In this document: positions 1-11,063 of the stretch, in pieces
Position numbering within the stretch: the stretch's first letter is position 1
How the letters are laid out: the number at the start of each line of letters is the position of its first letter
From: Linanthus parryae
Taxonomy: Eukaryota; Streptophyta; Magnoliopsida; Ericales; Polemoniaceae
NCBI GenBank assembly: GCA_023055425.1
Contig: JALGPY010000009.1
Span: 32,035,275-32,099,274 of the forward strand
Length of the DNA: 64,000 nucleotides
Reading direction: 5' to 3'
Notes under the pieces: generated by a model
The model's input: the letters and a program-made list of their open reading frames with translations, nothing else
Database searches by the model: none
What the model was told of the DNA's origin: nothing
Program-made: the position numbers and the translations under genes

Positions 1-247
1 AGAGAGAGAGTCTAGATATGATCAGCACATGATCTCTACAGTAGTGTGTATTATTATGTCTCTAGCACACATAATAATGTAGGAGGCTGTCTCCTTATAT
101 AGACAGACTTATACCCAATTGCAACGTTACCCCCTAGGGTTGATGTCCTTGCTACTAACCCCATAGGGTTTGAGCTTGTCTCTCCTAAACCCATAAGTTT
201 AGGAAAATTGCATTGGACACCCCACATGGGCGCACCGAGTGCTAACA
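1..247 (-). repeat. 3' LTR of Copia element A (partial)
   Basis: This matches the right-hand LTR at 7018-7484 over nearly its full length, with small differences including a deletion of about a dozen bases near position 16. It ends on the plus strand with gctaaca, so on the element strand it begins TGTTAGC. The rest of the LTR lies left of the window. Confidence 0.85.
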
Positions 248-260
248 TCTCCCACTCGCA
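248..260 (-). other. Polypurine tract of Copia element A
   Basis: On the minus strand this reads TGCGAGTGGGAGA and lies directly before the TGTTAGC start of the 3' LTR. The same AGTGGGAGA core precedes the 3' LTR in the two other Copia elements of this window, supporting its role as the plus-strand DNA primer. Confidence 0.8.
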
Positions 261-2480
261 CAGTGGGGTTGCACAAATACAGTAGTTCTAGTCTCCCCCA
301 ATCTCCAACTATTATCATCTGCCAAAGTGTTTTGTGGCCTTGTGACTGTGAGAGAACCTGCATTTCGGGAGTTCCTATAAACTCATACGAGACGAGCTAG
401 CAGCAGGCCCACTCAACCTCAAGGAATAATGCAATACATATATATATATCTCGTATCCCCCAGATTCTGTCAATTGTCATCTCATAGACCATGAGCACCT
501 ACCTTGTCCCGAAGGTCGTGCATCAATGAGTCTATATATCCTTTATTACATTCATATCCTGCATGATCCCATAAGATCTTGTAGGTGGGTCCAATGAAAG
601 TGATAAAGAGTGATGCAATGAGAATCTTCCTTTCCATCCATTGTCGATTTGATTAGGAGTCAGCTGCTTTCCTAGCAATGTCCTGGTAGGCCGAATCATT
701 CATAGCCGTGAGGTGTCACGCTAAAGTAGCACCACCAAACCGTCTCTCCCCGAAATGGATAAAAGTACTAAGGGTATACAGTGTCGATCATTCTTATATG
801 ATCGACGAGGCTCACACGGCGAGGAATCTCAGGGACTAGTTCTACTCGCCACCTCAGGTCACTCATCAGCACGCGTTATCTCATAAGATGTGCGCCATAG
901 TGTTTGGACTCTAATCAGAGCACATGTCCTATCCCATAGGGACCACTATACAGATGTAAGTCCAACAGCCCATATGACTATTAACCCGAGTACTTAGTGT
1001 TGCACATATGCAATCGAAATCAGTTCTCTCATCTGGCTTTCTCTACGCAGACTATACATGGTTCGGGGTAGTAACCATGTTCGAATGGCCATAAACCAAT
1101 CTCACCTTGGAACTTATTCAAATGCGACAAATGAATCCGTCTGACAGGGTCTTGCGATATTGATAGATGTCTAGCTCTTGTCATAGGCCATGCGCCTCGT
1201 ATGACAGTAGTCATCATATCATAGGCTTCTAGCACTTATCAGGATTCTGTCTCATCTTCTACTCACCAGGACTATCCAAGATATCGTAATGGCGGTTGCT
1301 CGTGTGAGGGAGACAACCTAGTGTCTGCGCGACATGTTCTATGCTAGTACAGTATATGTAAACGTATCATACACGTATCGAAACAACATGCATCATAACA
1401 AATCCAATTAAAATCCAGTTATTAATGTCTCATATGCTCATCAATCATATTGCCAGTGATCGACTATCAAGTCCAAATTTTCTAAAGCAATCCACAAAGA
1501 CGAATCTTATGTGGTTTAGGAATGGGAGGTGCCTACATTATTGGCCCGTAGTCGATCTACTCCGAGATTACTCTTCAGGTAGTTATTTCACCTTTTGTGA
1601 AAATAGTACCTCTTTCTATATGTTTGGCCTTATCAAAAGTACTGTAGCCGTACGCTAGCACTACAATTTGGTTGACAGCTCATAAGCTAATCAGAAACCT
1701 TTTTATCCAACATATTTCTGTCCGGTGACAGAACAGGCAATTGTGCTTTGCTTCCATGATCGATGGAGCGGTCTAATACGATTGTGCAACACTTATGCTG
1801 CAGTTCCATGCGATGTCATCTAGCATGGACTATAGGCTGAGGTGGATCCACATGAATCTAGGTCCCCACCCTAGTCAGCTTGCATAGCTGGCTAGTCGAA
1901 GCATCATCTCCGATAGTCATAGCACGTGATCCTTCGTATAGAGTATCCTTTTGGTTGCAATCCAGTGTCTTAAGTTAGATTTCCTGAAATCCACTCTTCC
2001 GATTGCATAAGGTTTGTGGGGTCTCAGTATATACCATAGTATATAGCAGACTCACACTACATCGGGCACTTTGGTCATTTGGTCAACCTAGTATGGTGTC
2101 TTCTAGGGCACATATTCAGGCTCATAAAGTCTTGCAGCAAGCTATAGGAGTATCACATGGCCTCGTGTCCATAACAGGGAATCGTTCAAAGTATCTTCTT
2201 GTTGTCCGCCTTATGCGTCAATATAAGATGTCCTTTTGAACGAACGAGAATGCATCTCGCTCTACTAATATCCTTCGTCACAAATCGAAAGGATAACCAC
2301 CCTATAGTGGATGTGAAATATTCCTTAGACTCTCCTGGAAAATAGTGTGTCATCGATAATAAGTGACGTAATCATCTACTCTCTACTACTGAGAGTGATA
2401 TGCAGCGGCTTTTCATCCATTGATAAAATATTGCTGATTTAGAGGACTAATTAAGATCATACATGGACTTAATTAGCTTG
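261..2480 (-). other. 3' part of element A: decayed RNase H region and 3' untranslated region
   Basis: By position this should hold the end of the Copia polyprotein and the 3' untranslated part. I find no convincing RNase H motif on the minus strand, only short ORFs without family features. Reverse transcriptase relics lie just to the right. It is either heavily mutated or a long non-coding 3' region of the kind some Copia lineages have. Confidence 0.5.
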
Positions 2481-2489
2481 CACCTATTT

Positions 2490-4300
2490 TTGCATTTGAT
2501 CATACGTCTCGAAACCCTGTGGTCGAGTCATACATATCACCTCTCTTATTTCTCTATCGAGAAATTCAGTTGTCACGTTTATTGAGAATGGAGCCTTATT
2601 TCCATCATCACAACTATTACCGATATCTCTGCAAGTCGTATGCCTTAATATGCTTCCGCCTGTGTCACTCTAACTGACCTTGGAAATCCATTCATTTCCA
2701 ATAGTCTGATATCCAGTCGGAAAAGTCAACCTAGTCTTAAACTTGGTTGGTCCCTTACAGACTCTAACTTTTCCTACAAAGGCTACTTTTCATTCTTCAT
2801 AATTAGGGAACGATAAGGCATAGCATTCTATCCTATCGATTACGCAAGGTGATCCTTAAGACCATCCCTTCGATCTTAAACAGTCGATGGGGTATGCTCC
2901 TATGAGCAATTCCTTTGCATAGGAGGATCATAATTTTTCTCTCACCCCTATGGATGGGCACCTCGCTTAGAAAGTCACTCCCACTGTCCGAAGAATCCTT
3001 GAGGGACTAACTCCTCATGATGGACTAAGGAACAGGGTATATTCTAGCGGTTCCTCCATGCTCGCAGAGATCATCATCTTTACGAACATTCCCTTAATTA
3101 TGGACATCTCCTTATGAGAAATCATATATCTTGTGAATCCATTTGCGTTACACTACTAATCGGTTGTTGCGTTTCGAACACGCAACCCCCTAGAGTACTC
3201 CGAATAATATGGGAAGATATGTTACTTCATGAAGATACATTTCTTCCATCTAGGGTCTAAGTTCCTTCTTTTCAGGTGATGAAATATCCTGAGGTGATAT
3301 CCTAGGTTCATCTTCTTCTTGCGTGGTGACCACCATAGCCTCCCCTTCGATGTCAAATCGTCGACGTGGTACGCTCCAACGACCGCTCCTACGCAAAGAG
3401 GGTTCTTCTTCAGCATTGTCGTCATATTCGATAGGCTGCTTACTAGGTAAGACGCTCCCATTGTTCTCAAGATCCATAGGAACAAATTCCTCTTGAGTAG
3501 TGGTGAATTGAGTGTCATCTAGTGCTTCCTCTTACTCGTAGAGAATACCATCTCCACGAGCTTCTACCTGACTAGGAAAAGTTAGCTCAAAAGCTGCCGA
3601 TCCCTATGGCCTAAGGTGACCTCATATAGGTTTCCTTTTGGTTCACATCTCGTAGGTCGTAGTGGCTACAGACTTGGTGGGTATTTGGTTGAGTACATGG
3701 ACAGTCGTTTAACAAAGCGTCTCCTCAATATAGGGAACATGTACTTTGCACGCACTATCATACATAGAACCATCTTCAGGCCGTATCCTATTCCTCCTAT
3801 CCGCCACAGCATTCTGCTGCGGGGCATGGGAATAGCCAACTGCCTTACTACTACTTTCCATCACATAGCTCTTGCTAAGATAGATACTTGCAGTCTCATT
3901 CTGGCTAAGGCGATATCCTTTTATCCAGACGGTTTTCTACCTTTTGTAGGTACCTGTCTGAAGCACCCTTGTGCCTCAGACTTATGTGGCCCAAGCACAC
4001 ATAGTTGAGATGTGTACAATAATCTACGAATGTGATGGAATAGTAAGCACCATGTCTTTAGCTTTAACTTTTAATGGAACACAAGTACAACAAAATGAAC
4101 AATTTTGTAAAGACTCAATAATCCTTACTGCTTTACTGGATAGTTTGTCTTTCGCCTTTCATGTAAGGCAAGAATCACACACAGGTAAGGGTACCTTGGG
4201 CATATTCCAAGAAGGCCTACCTTAGCTGGCCTGAACATCCTTTCCTGATGTAGTGTGTCTCAATCTAGCGCGCCACATATCAGAATCTTAAGGCACAACC
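2490..4300 (-). pseudogene. Decayed Copia pol (pre-integrase to reverse transcriptase)
   Basis: Three fragments identify Copia pol. Around 4255-4285 the minus strand encodes MWRARLRHT, matching the pre-integrase LWHARLGH motif. Around 3230-3480 it encodes LRRSGRWSVPRRR followed by DPRWKKCIFMK, matching the linker between integrase and reverse transcriptase in which RRS-R and DP-W--A are typical. Around 2510-2580 it encodes TEFLDREIREVICM then RPQGFE, matching the DVKTAFLNG...VYM-QPEGFE block of Copia reverse transcriptase. The fragments lie in different frames with intervening stops. The integrase core between them is not recognisable by eye. It is non-functional. Confidence 0.75.
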
Positions 4301-7004
4301 GTAGAGGTGATATCCAAAACATCCTAAGGCGTTATTCATGCTAGAAATCAGGAGTGCATAACCATTCATAACATGACCAATTCCAAAGTAAAAACTGTGA
4401 CCAAAATAAATTTTGGTGGCTACTCCCTCAAAGGTAATCTTATGGATCCTTAGACGAGAAGTTAGTGCCAGGTCTGACCTTCTAGTCTTAGGGAAACATC
4501 CTTTTCCTCCTTTGCATTTTCCAGTCTTGGGATATCGGTCATGTACCAATATTGCGCCCTCATTCCCTTATCCTTGCCCCACCTGTTCCACGGTCCTAAT
4601 ACCGAGCTAGGGACTAAATCCGCCTCTCATACTTCATTCACAATCTTTTAGCAATCATATATCGCTTAGACTTCAGAAGTATGCTGAACTAGTGTTCTAA
4701 GCAAGCACTTAGTTTCTTAGATCCTAGAACGGAGTGATGTTTGGTCTTATCCAAACATCTTGACACCCTCAAAGTGTGTCACATAACGTTTTCATGGCAC
4801 TTTCATGAAACGTGGCAGAGATAGCAACAAATTGCTAATCGGATAACCTAAACATCTCATCTTGACACTCTCAAAGTGAGTACTAATCTCATAGACTATA
4901 GTTGAGTGCTATTTTTATGAGTTTGATAGTTTAAGGTGGGATTTTATGAGTCATTACTCACAATTTTAATGAGGCAAATGGCTAAGGTGGATCCAAGATT
5001 CTTCTTTTGGCTCATTCCTACAATCTTTGAATCTCAAAGTGGTCTAGAACTTGCTGATGAGGTCATTTCCCCACCTTGGCATAGCACGCTCTATGACATT
5101 TATCTTGACTGCCTCCCACTTATTGGTTAGCCTAAAGATAATGTTCATGTGCTGCTGTGACAACTATTCATCACAGGTTCGACCATACTTGTAGGTAGTT
5201 CGACAAACTATGTCCATCGATTTGGTTACATAGTACGATGACTTGTCATATCGTTTGTTTTCATCATTTTAGCCTTTACAGTTTCGATTTAGACACGATT
5301 GATCTTGAGACATTGCATAGGAAATTAATACTAGCATTTACTTAGCTCCGAAGTAACATGATACATAGATTAAAATTCATAGTTCCTCATAAGAACTCCA
5401 CCAAAACCTAGTAGCAATTCTAGGAATCAAATATCGTCACTTATGATTCCCTATTAGTTTCAATCATGTATAATCATGTGAGCTCTTTTGTTTTAGTTCC
5501 TTAGCATGCGAGGTTATACAGTTATATCCAATCACACGCAGTTATAACATAAAACAAGCATAAGCATAAATAAATATGCAATGGATGTGGCCCTTAAGGT
5601 GCACTCCCACTTTTGAGAGTACGTCTTGAGCAAGTCTTGAACTTCATGCTTCAGCCATCTCGCCTATTTCGAGTGCTCCTTGAAGCTTCCTTGTTCGTCT
5701 ATTTTGCTCCATGCTCCTCGCGCCATAGCTTTTGGTTTGGCCACCTCTCTTGAAGCTTCTAGTCTTCAATCTTCACTAACTATCTTATTTCTAATAAGAA
5801 TTAACCTCTAATAGGCGATTTAGATGAGAAGAGAAGACACTAGAGTATGTAGAGAGGCACGACACGCAGGCCGTATTTTAATTGATTACATATTCAAAAC
5901 CAAAACCAAATATATAACCATCTAAGCCACATCCATGCAACAAACACATCCATTCAACCCACAACAACATGTATAATAATAAAGTAAACATACTGAAATT
6001 TTCTGGAAATTTTCAGAATTAAAGAATAATTACTGGAAATTAATAAGCAATAAAACAATCAACTAATGAGATCGAAAATTGCTCCCAACTACCTAGGATC
6101 TCACCTCCTATCTCATAAGGTTGGGGAAAATGTCCTAAGTCTCCAAAAAAAAATTGGGCTCAAAACAGTGTGTTTAAGGACGTCTAACTGCCTCGGGAAG
6201 TGTGCTAAACACTAATTAATTAATCTCGAAAATAATAAAGTTTTCTGTTTTTTCCAAAAATTATGAAAAATTCCCAGAAAATAGGAAATTTAATTCTGAG
6301 CATGTAGAAAAAAATTTGGCGAAAAATGGTCGCCGGAGGAGGGCTCACGCGCCCACATGTGCCGCCGCGCGTGGGCGAGTCCGCCTCCGTCACGCGCCGA
6401 CGTCGGCCGATTGTCACGTCAGCATGCCACGTAGCATGCCAAGTCAGCCATGTGCTGAAGGCAGCTGCCGTGTTACCCTCCACGTCACCTGCCACGTCAG
6501 CAGCCCACGTGGCTGTCACTTCATCGCCACGACAGCCCTAGTGCTGACGTGGCACCGCCACGTCACCATGCCACGTCAGCCCTAGCCACGTCAGGAAGTC
6601 CGCCGCCGCCCTTTGGCGCGTGCGGCGCGTGTCCGCGTGTGGAGGCGGCGTCGGTGGCGCGTGAAGCCCACGCGCCGCCTTCCCGACCTCCGTTTCCGGC
6701 GATCCTTATATCGTTGCTTTTCACCCTGATCCCGATTATGTGTTCAAAACTCAATTTTAACATGTTTTGAAAAAATATTTTTACTGCTCAGATCTAACAG
6801 TCCAGATTTACACAGTTCCGAATCTTAAAATATTCATAACTAATTCTCTGTTCGTCCAAAAATTACAAAATTTATATTTCTGGAATCCTCGTGAAAAACC
6901 CTATCTAACCATATAGGTTTCACTAAAAGATTATGAAATTTCAGAAACTCGATTTTCTAAACTGATTCGGGAACGCATAACGAGGCACGAAAAACAAGCC
7001 TAAG
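4301..7004 (-). other. Decayed gag region and 5' leader of element A
   Basis: This stretch lies between the pol relics and the primer binding site. I could not identify gag by eye. The part near 5820-5880 contains the leader motif ACGGCCTGCG (plus strand acgcaggccgt, 5864-5874) that also occurs in the leaders of C1 and C2. The segment 6340-6690 is strikingly GC-rich and open in several frames on both strands; those ORFs look compositional rather than coding. Confidence 0.5.
6412..6595. promoter_or_regulatory. Cluster of ACGT-core motifs in the element A leader
   Basis: Within about 180 bp there are eight or nine copies of a CCACGTCA / TGACGTGG-type motif in both orientations, including CCCACGTGGC near 6503 and GCTGACGTGGC near 6543. 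ACGT cores are the established binding core of plant bZIP factors of the TGA and G-box classes. That the cluster works as an enhancer is inference; it could also be a short tandem expansion of a decamer. Confidence 0.4.
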
Positions 7005-7016
7005 GCTCTGATACCA
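7005..7016 (-). other. Primer binding site of element A
   Basis: The minus strand reads TGGTATCAGAGC, complementary to the 3' end of plant initiator methionine tRNA. It lies one base inside the LTR end at 7018, as expected for a Copia element. Confidence 0.9.
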
Positions 7017-7017
7017 A

Positions 7018-7484
7018 TGAAGGACGAACATGATCTATCACATACAGATCTACAACATGAATTATAGCGGAAGATTCATGTGTTTACCATGTCTTCCTTA
7101 GCTCCTATGCACAGCGGATGATCGTAAGATGCTTGCTTTCACGTGCGCTTCTTGCTCCCACAGTCTGGCTCGAATCACTAGGACGAAAGCTCTAATCCAC
7201 ACCAAGTTCCACCAATGGAGGCTAGTTAGAGAGAGAGTCTAGGATTTACTGTATTATGATCAGCACATGATCTCTACAGTAGTGTGTATTATTATGTCTT
7301 TAGCACACATAATAATGTAGGAGGCTGTCTCCTTATATAGACAGACTTATACCCAATTGCAACGTTACCCCCTAGGGTTGATGTCCTTGCTACTAACCCC
7401 ATAGGTTTGAGCTTATCTCTCCTAAACCCATAAGTTTAGAATAATTGCATTGGGCACCCCACATGGGCGCACCTAATGCTAACA
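7018..7484 (-). repeat. 5' LTR of Copia element A
   Basis: This is a 467-bp LTR beginning TGTTAGCATTAGG and ending CTTCA on the element strand, with canonical TG...CA ends. It is followed by the primer binding site and matches the partial LTR at 1-247. Confidence 0.85.
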
Positions 7485-7570
7485 AAGACAATATTCCTTC
7501 ATATACATTAATAAAATGAAGTACTACATTTAGAGAGCTTCAACGACATGCTATACCAAGTTGCTTCTCA

Positions 7571-7800
7571 GAGTAGGGTCAGAAAATGGTATATTAAGTT
7601 GTAATGTGTGAGATTCATACTTGACTGTAGCACTTAAGTTAGTTGATTACAAGCCCAAGTATCTTTCAGTAACACTAGGACAACACAGTACTAGGATAAA
7701 CATTGTATAAGCTGCTTGTTGCAATAGAAATAGTAGTGTCAGAAAATAATACATCAAGTAGAATGTGTGAGGTTCATATGTGACTGTAGATGCTTCAGTC
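7571..7800. repeat. Imperfect direct repeat, 160-bp spacing
   Basis: A segment containing gtcagaaaat, aagt, aatgtgtgag and ttcat, then gactgtag, at about 7571-7640 recurs with substitutions at about 7731-7800. The spacing is 160 bp, suggesting an old duplication or two units of a larger repeat. Confidence 0.55.
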
Positions 7801-7972
7801 ACGTCTCTCTCTAATTTCTGAAAAACACGGAGCTATGGCTGAAGCAATTTCTAGGCTGACGGATAGTTTTGAAAAAATGTGAGTGATTTGCTAAGTGAGT
7901 TTAAGAATTAAAGTATTTCTAATTTCTAAGTATGTTATTTAGCGATTATATCGAGTTTGAACCAAACATAGG

Positions 7973-8125
7973 ACCAAACGGAGCCTGCATAACAAGAAAT
8001 ATTTGACGAATATTTTCCCTTGAATAACATTTTACCGCAAACCAAACGGAGCCTGCATAACTTGAAACGTTTGACAAATATTTTCCCTTGAATAACGTTT
8101 TACCGCCAACCAAACGGAGCCTGGG
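7973..8125. repeat. 68-bp tandem repeat, about 2.2 copies
   Basis: Units start with accaaacggagcctg at 7973, 8041 and 8109. The first two are 68 bp long and differ at only a few positions; the third is partial. No function is suggested. Confidence 0.8.
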
Positions 8126-8469
8126 TTGCTCTTTTTTTTCATAGTGTTGAAGTTATGTGGCTTCTTAGGGCGTATATAGAGGACAAGAAACTTGCCTCCT
8201 ATGCCCGAGACACAACCCAAACGAAATAACAAATTCAAAATCAACTTCCAAAAGCAACATGTGTTCCAATGTAACTCAAAATTTAATGTAGAGTCGTAAA
8301 GTATATATGAACAGAAAAAAATGTTCGTCTTCTGCGCTTTGCAATAATTAGTAAACTACAAGTGCTAGCTTAACATGTTTACTACAACAAACGTGGTCCA
8401 CAACTTTCCCACTGCATTCGCAACGTCAAATGATTGGTTTCCAAAACTTGCTTTAAGTATTAAAATGTA

Positions 8470-8557
8470 GGGTAAAAGACAATGACCACCCCTGAGTTTA
8501 GGATAAATTCCACCCCGCTATCCTGTGTTTTGAAAAAAGACACTCCGCACCTAATTA
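8470..8557 (+). repeat. Left terminal inverted repeat of the MULE
   Basis: It starts GGGTAAAAGACAATGACC and pairs with 10133-10220 with a handful of mismatches. Similarity fades after the shared GCACCT block. Confidence 0.9.
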
Positions 8558-9421
8558 ACGGAATATTCCGTGGACACTTAGCACTCTTCTGTCCAATTCC
8601 GTTAGAAATATGAGAGGCATACTTTTTCGGACCATGTTGCTCTTGTGTATCTTTTTGGACTATATTACTCATTGGATTTCATCAAAAATATCAAGAACAC
8701 CAAGAACAAATGAATCATATGAACTTTTTGTCCATGTTTATCATCAATAACACATAAAACACACTTATAAAATTCTAAAAAAAAAGTTACAAGAACACCA
8801 AAAACACATCAAACTGACAAAATTTTAGACCCAAATGAATGAACTCAGTATAACACAAACGAAATCCAATAGACACAATCCTTTACAATCAAACACCACA
8901 ATTTTCCCCTCTAGTTAATATCAAATTCAACTTGCAATCTGGGTCAGTGGCTCATATTGAATCGAAAAGGAACTTCCATTCACAAATCAGCAAGCCATAA
9001 AAGCCTCTGCCCATTTACATAAGCCTCTGTTCCTGCCTCAATGAACTGCTCCTCGGATCGAAAGAGTAACACATTGCAATAAACACAAACCGAAAGAATA
9101 AACACCTACAAATCAACAAGCCATAAACACCATTTTCAGCAAAACACCATCCGAACACCCGACTGAGAGAGAAGAGTCATACACAGAGAGAAGGGAAGAC
9201 AGGGGGGAGACGGAGATGCGGACTTGAGATCGAACTCCAGGAGCAAATCCTGATGTTTTGGAATTCTGACTGAAATAATCAATTCAGTGACAAATCAGAA
9301 TCTATTAACTTTCACAAACCCTTGAAAGGAAACACAATCAAAGTACAACAGATCCATCTAAAATCAAAGCAACTGATCTCAACTTTTGGAAATAATCATT
9401 TCAATCCCATTTGATACTTAC

Positions 9422-9832
9422 TTCATAGGCAAAAATTCCTCCAGGGCATCATCGAGAGCATCCAGAGGACTTTTATACGAGCCCTGCACCTCGCCATCAC
9501 CAGAATCAGCATCGCCGTCGGATTCACCTTCCGACGAATCACTGTTCATTCTGATCGACGATGAACTACTCGAGTCCACCTCCACTTCAGTAGCTCTGAT
9601 TTCATCATCGGTCTGATCTAGCTCTAGTCCCCGATCCACATGTCACTCGCCGAAGTATTCCAGGCCGATCGGCGACATTTCTGCTACTGCTTTTCAGAGC
9701 TATTGATGAAAAGAGAGAGAGAAAGAGATCTCCATGACAGCTGGGTCGTGCGACGTCGATTCCAGAGATGGCGGTCCATGGGTCAGATCTGGAAAATTGC
9801 CCTATCTGTTCAGCGCCGCCGCCGACGCTCAT
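9422..9832 (-). pseudogene. Captured gene fragment in the MULE, first exon, possibly OXS3-like
   Basis: On the minus strand a Ser-rich, then acidic frame (about 9638 down to 9422) ends in SYKSPLDALDDALEEFLPMK and runs straight into GTAAGTATC, a consensus plant splice donor (GT at 9421). The acidic Ser-rich segment followed by YK-PLD and a terminal LP-K resembles plant OXIDATIVE STRESS 3-family proteins, in which a similar stretch precedes a conserved C-terminal block. That match is from memory and tentative. The frame has no ATG: a stop lies just upstream, and an overlapping frame (9605-9832, GTG start) may hold the original N terminus, implying a frameshift. The downstream exon is not found, so it is probably a truncated capture. 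Confidence 0.4.
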
Positions 9833-10044
9833 GTTGGTCGATTAGGCTGCTTCTGCATCAGATCGACAGAGAGAGATAGAGGAAACGATGAAGGAGAAGG
9901 GAAAAAAAGGGAAGAAGAGGACTGATAGTGGTGGATGTTTGCTGGTGAGAGTGAGATTTCTTCTTCGTTCCCAGCAAGAGATGAGAGAAAGATGGGAGGA
10001 AAGAGAAGCATTAGGTTTAGAAATGAGAGAAATGGGATTGAAGG

Positions 10045-10057
10045 AGATATATATAAG
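10045..10057 (-). promoter_or_regulatory. TATA-like box of the captured gene
   Basis: The minus strand reads CTTATATATATCT about 400 bp upstream of the Ser-rich exon, followed by CT-rich sequence typical of plant 5' leaders (around 9840-9890). It suggests the MULE captured a promoter with the exon. Confidence 0.4.
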
Positions 10058-10132
10058 GTGTAATTTAATAACATTCTAGGGATAAAATGGTCTTTTCCGA
10101 TGTGCTGTTAGTGATCTGTTAGCTTCCATCCA

Positions 10133-10220
10133 TAAAAAGGTGCAAACTGTCTTTTTCCAAAATACAGGGTAGCGGGATGGAATTTATCCTAAACTCAGGG
10201 GTGATCACTGTCTTTTACCC
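10133..10220 (-). repeat. Right terminal inverted repeat of the MULE
   Basis: The minus strand starts GGGTAAAAGACAGTGATC and matches the left repeat. The 9-bp duplication taaaatgta follows immediately at 10221. Confidence 0.9.
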
Positions 10221-10389
10221 TAAAATGTATTCAATGGTTGAGATCAAAACCATCTTATGATTGAAAAGACATTTCAGACTCTCGAAAACCACACCGTCTT
10301 AATTCATGAATTCCATGGGAGGCCCCAAGATAGAAAAGCAGATTTTGACTGTTAATCATTTGGGACCAAGAGAAATTTACAAACTCTTC

Positions 10390-10775
10390 GAATTACCAGC
10401 TAAGGTTGCAACACAAAGAAGCGCCTGTCAGGAAGCAATCTGTAGCTTTGAGTGGTCGGGTCACAAACAACATAGTAAGAAGTTGAATTTGTCGCATACT
10501 GGCACAACAGTAACCCGTTACACGAGTCATAGATCATTACATTATGAGGATTGAAGGACATCAAGGACCTTGAAGAGTTGGGTGGGAGAGAGAGAGAATA
10601 CGACTGGCGATCCCTTGAATATAGCGAATAGTTGTAGCTATTTGGACTACGACGAGTGTGCGCGGAAGATAACTTTGAATCACAGATAAGATTAAGCCAT
10701 TTCTTGGACACTTATTTAAATATAATTAGTGATTTTGCTAGCAGACCTAACAGAATATGCGGTTACCAGATCTTC
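10390..10775 (-). pseudogene. F-box protein gene relic
   Basis: The minus strand encodes EDLVT, then after a frameshift LLAKSLIIFK, a stop, VSKKWLNLICDSK, and later DSCNGLLLCQ and YYVVCDPTTQSYRLLP. These match the N-terminal F-box (ED-V--IL-RLP-KSL--FKCVSK-W) and the GSCNGLL and CNP-T----LP blocks of the large plant F-box family. The cysteine expected after IIFK is replaced by TAA, and the start is frameshifted, so this is a pseudogene. F-box proteins recruit substrates to SCF ubiquitin ligases. Only about the first 130 residues are recognisable; similarity ends near 10390. Confidence 0.75.
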
Positions 10776-10785
10776 ATTGCTTATT

Positions 10786-10821
10786 ACCTGTGCTAGGGGC
10801 TTATTACCCCCTAGCACAGGT
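10786..10821. repeat. Perfect 14-bp hairpin
   Basis: acctgtgctagggg at 10786-10799 is followed, after an 8-base loop, by its exact reverse complement at 10808-10821. It lies just upstream of the F-box relic on that gene's strand. It may be an excision or insertion scar or a foldback remnant; no function is evident. Confidence 0.8.
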
Positions 10822-11058
10822 ATTGAGAGATAGCCTCTCGTGACAGAAAAAACTCCTGGACATGTAGGCCATGTTTGGATCGCTTTACTACGCAGAATCC
10901 TAAATTCCTACGAGTGAATCAAAAAAGGAGGTATCAAATTTACAGAAAGAACCTACGTACGTTGCATGAAGTAGACAATGATTATGAAATGGAAAATTAA
11001 ATCAAATTGTTAAAGACATGTGTAGGTATATGATGTATTAACCGTTTCACAGACTTGA
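10822..11058. other. Short spacer without a gene
   Basis: No ORF or repeat of note is visible. It ends at the aagcc target duplication (11059-11063) of the neighbouring retrotransposon. Confidence 0.5.
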
Positions 11059-11063
11059 AAGCC

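Larger units (their letters stand above)
1..7484 (-). mobile_element. Decayed Ty1/Copia LTR retrotransposon (element A)
   Basis: Two copies of one LTR flank this unit. The right copy is complete, and the left copy is cut by the window edge. Read on the minus strand the order is LTR (TGTTAG...TTCA), a primer binding site TGGTATCAGAGC, a long leader, decayed coding sequence, a purine-rich tract and the second LTR. Inside I can pick out a pre-integrase-like LWHARLGH relic, a stretch like the Copia RRS-R linker before reverse transcriptase, and a reverse transcriptase segment. They lie in different frames with many stops, so this is an old inactive copy. The PBS-like stretch matches initiator methionine tRNA, as usual in Copia. 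No 5-bp target duplication can be tested because the left end lies outside the window. Confidence 0.85.
7485..8460. other. Spacer without a gene
   Basis: I see no ORF with coding character. The stretch holds a spaced direct repeat and a 68-bp tandem repeat, listed separately, and otherwise AT-rich sequence. A short minus ORF at 8032-8244 lies on the tandem repeat and has no recognisable features. Confidence 0.5.
8461..10229. mobile_element. Mutator-like element (MULE) with 9-bp target duplication
   Basis: A 1751-bp element (8470-10220) is bounded by terminal inverted repeats of roughly 88 bp starting GGGTAAAAGACA. It is flanked by a perfect 9-bp direct repeat taaaatgta at 8461-8469 and 10221-10229. 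Long inverted repeats with a 9-bp duplication are the defining signature of Mutator-type elements. No transposase is present, so it is non-autonomous. The interior looks like a captured gene with promoter, 5' leader and first exon on the minus strand, which makes it a candidate Pack-MULE. Confidence 0.9.

Noticed and set aside
3616..4610. Plus-strand ORFs of 84-130 residues
   Set aside because: They lie opposite the decayed Copia pol of element A and show no family features.
6220..6770. Overlapping ORFs on both strands in the GC-rich stretch
   Set aside because: Openness in several frames reflects low stop-codon frequency in GC-rich DNA; no conserved motif, and it lies in a Copia leader.
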